Source: Bradyrhizobium algeriense (lineage in GTDB: Bacteria; Pseudomonadota; Alphaproteobacteria; Rhizobiales; Xanthobacteraceae). Taken from it: a DNA stretch of 64,000 nt. The notes below the pieces were generated by a model. That model had not been told where the DNA came from. It made no database searches and saw only the letters and a list, made by a program, of their open reading frames with translations. Shown here one piece after another: positions 63,566 to 64,000 of the stretch; positions within the stretch are counted from its first letter, which is position 1; every line of letters begins with the position of its first letter. The stretch lies in assembly GCF_003062295.1 (NCBI RefSeq), contig NZ_PYCN01000003.1, positions 372,001 to 436,000 of the forward strand. Reading direction: 5' to 3'. Both the position numbers and the translations under genes were made by a program.

Positions 63566-63740
63566 CAAGCAAGCTCGCGACGTTAGGATCATGCGATTGT
63601 TCAGCATCCCGCCGCCAGCCCCCGGAACAAGCCACCCCTGTAAAGCAGTTCGCTGCTCTTCAAGCACTCGACCGCCCCGTCATCCAACCCGAGAGGTCTG
63701 GCGACACTGAACGCGTTCAGCGCTGCTCACAGTGGCCGTC

Positions 63741-63834
63741 GCTAGATTTTCTTTGATCTTCCGGTGCACACGTCGCGCACACGCCGCCTTCTAACTAATT
63801 GAAAGAATTAAACTCTCGTTCCAATCCATCATGG
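63741..63834 (+). repeat. GTGCACAC dispersed repeat, copy 3
   Basis: GCTAGATTTTCTTTGATC, CGGTGCACACGTCGCGCAC, CTTCTAACTAATTGAAAG and CTCGTTCCAATCCATCATGG match copies 1 and 2. The AAGTTTGAGCTAGGTCCA tail is missing here. The rest of 63,566-64,000 holds no supported gene. Confidence 0.75.
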
Positions 63835-64000
63835 GCGCTGTAGAGAATTTTCCAGCGTAAGCCGTTCATTTTATTGATCTATCTCGCTTCCGCTCGATCC
63901 TACGTGTGATTGGACCGACTGAAAAATTTTCGCGCGACCAAGCATCGGCATCCTAGTTCTTCTAGGATCAAATAGGTCCAGATTGGAAGCGAAAATCGCG

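Overview
The window looks like chromosome from a Bradyrhizobium-type alphaproteobacterium (Nitrobacteraceae, Hyphomicrobiales). This rests on the high G+C, the codon use, a groES-groEL pair behind a CIRCE-like box, an HWE sensor kinase with a lone receiver protein, DUF6894 and DUF1488 proteins, Bug/TctC-type receptors, and many tiny conserved ORFs that I recognise from Bradyrhizobium genomes. This taxonomic call comes from reading translations; no database search was run.

Layout. (1) 1-7,100 is a small-gene and debris field: a hydrolase tail, an SRAP fragment, an internally deleted ATP-dependent DNA ligase, DUF2285 and DUF6894 proteins, a group II intron-associated scrap, and several repeats. 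(2) 7,155-13,287 is one plus-strand catabolic and transport locus: amidohydrolase (lactonase type), FadR-type GntR regulator with a perfect TGGT-N3-ACCA operator, RpiB-type isomerase, two tandem substrate-binding proteins, two permeases and an ATPase. (3) 13,574-24,196 holds a secreted serine hydrolase, a cytochrome c-PQQ dehydrogenase of the polyvinyl alcohol dehydrogenase type, a coupled PdxA2/DUF1537 acid-sugar pair, a MITE-like element, a DUF3237 protein, an APH-fold phosphotransferase and ornithine aminotransferase. (4) 24,200-31,500 is decaying DNA: FAD-monooxygenase and methyltransferase pseudogenes, a few intact genes, and an IS1182-family element whose transposase has three single-base deletions. 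(5) 31,659-34,352 is a glycosyltransferase/GH13 glucosidase cassette. (6) 34,300-46,300 is a dense field of small proteins surrounding groESL and the HWE kinase/receiver pair. It carries three copies of a structured 5-prime leader and two copies of a hairpin with compensatory changes. (7) 47,276-63,565 is a large catabolic region. A nine-gene minus-strand operon (enoyl-CoA hydratase, NDP-forming acyl-CoA synthetase, two acyl-CoA dehydrogenases, SDR, fused double SDR, carboxymuconolactone-decarboxylase-like protein, TctB, TctA) diverges from the solute receptor tctC. A TetR regulator diverges from an SMP-30 lactonase, and a LysR regulator diverges from a luciferase-like monooxygenase, a flavin reductase and a small protein.

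How the genes fit together. In region 7, three palindromes TGACCG(A)YCGGTCA lie in the two divergent intergenic spaces. This suggests that one TetR protein controls uptake (TctABC) and CoA-dependent oxidation of a carboxylate, probably a ring or side-chain acid. The substrate of region 2 is likely a sugar acid or its lactone, although the transporter belongs to the polar amino acid class. The most unusual signals are non-coding: the three-copy leader, which precedes a duplicated 35-residue membrane peptide and an unrelated 63-residue protein, and the covarying hairpin pair.
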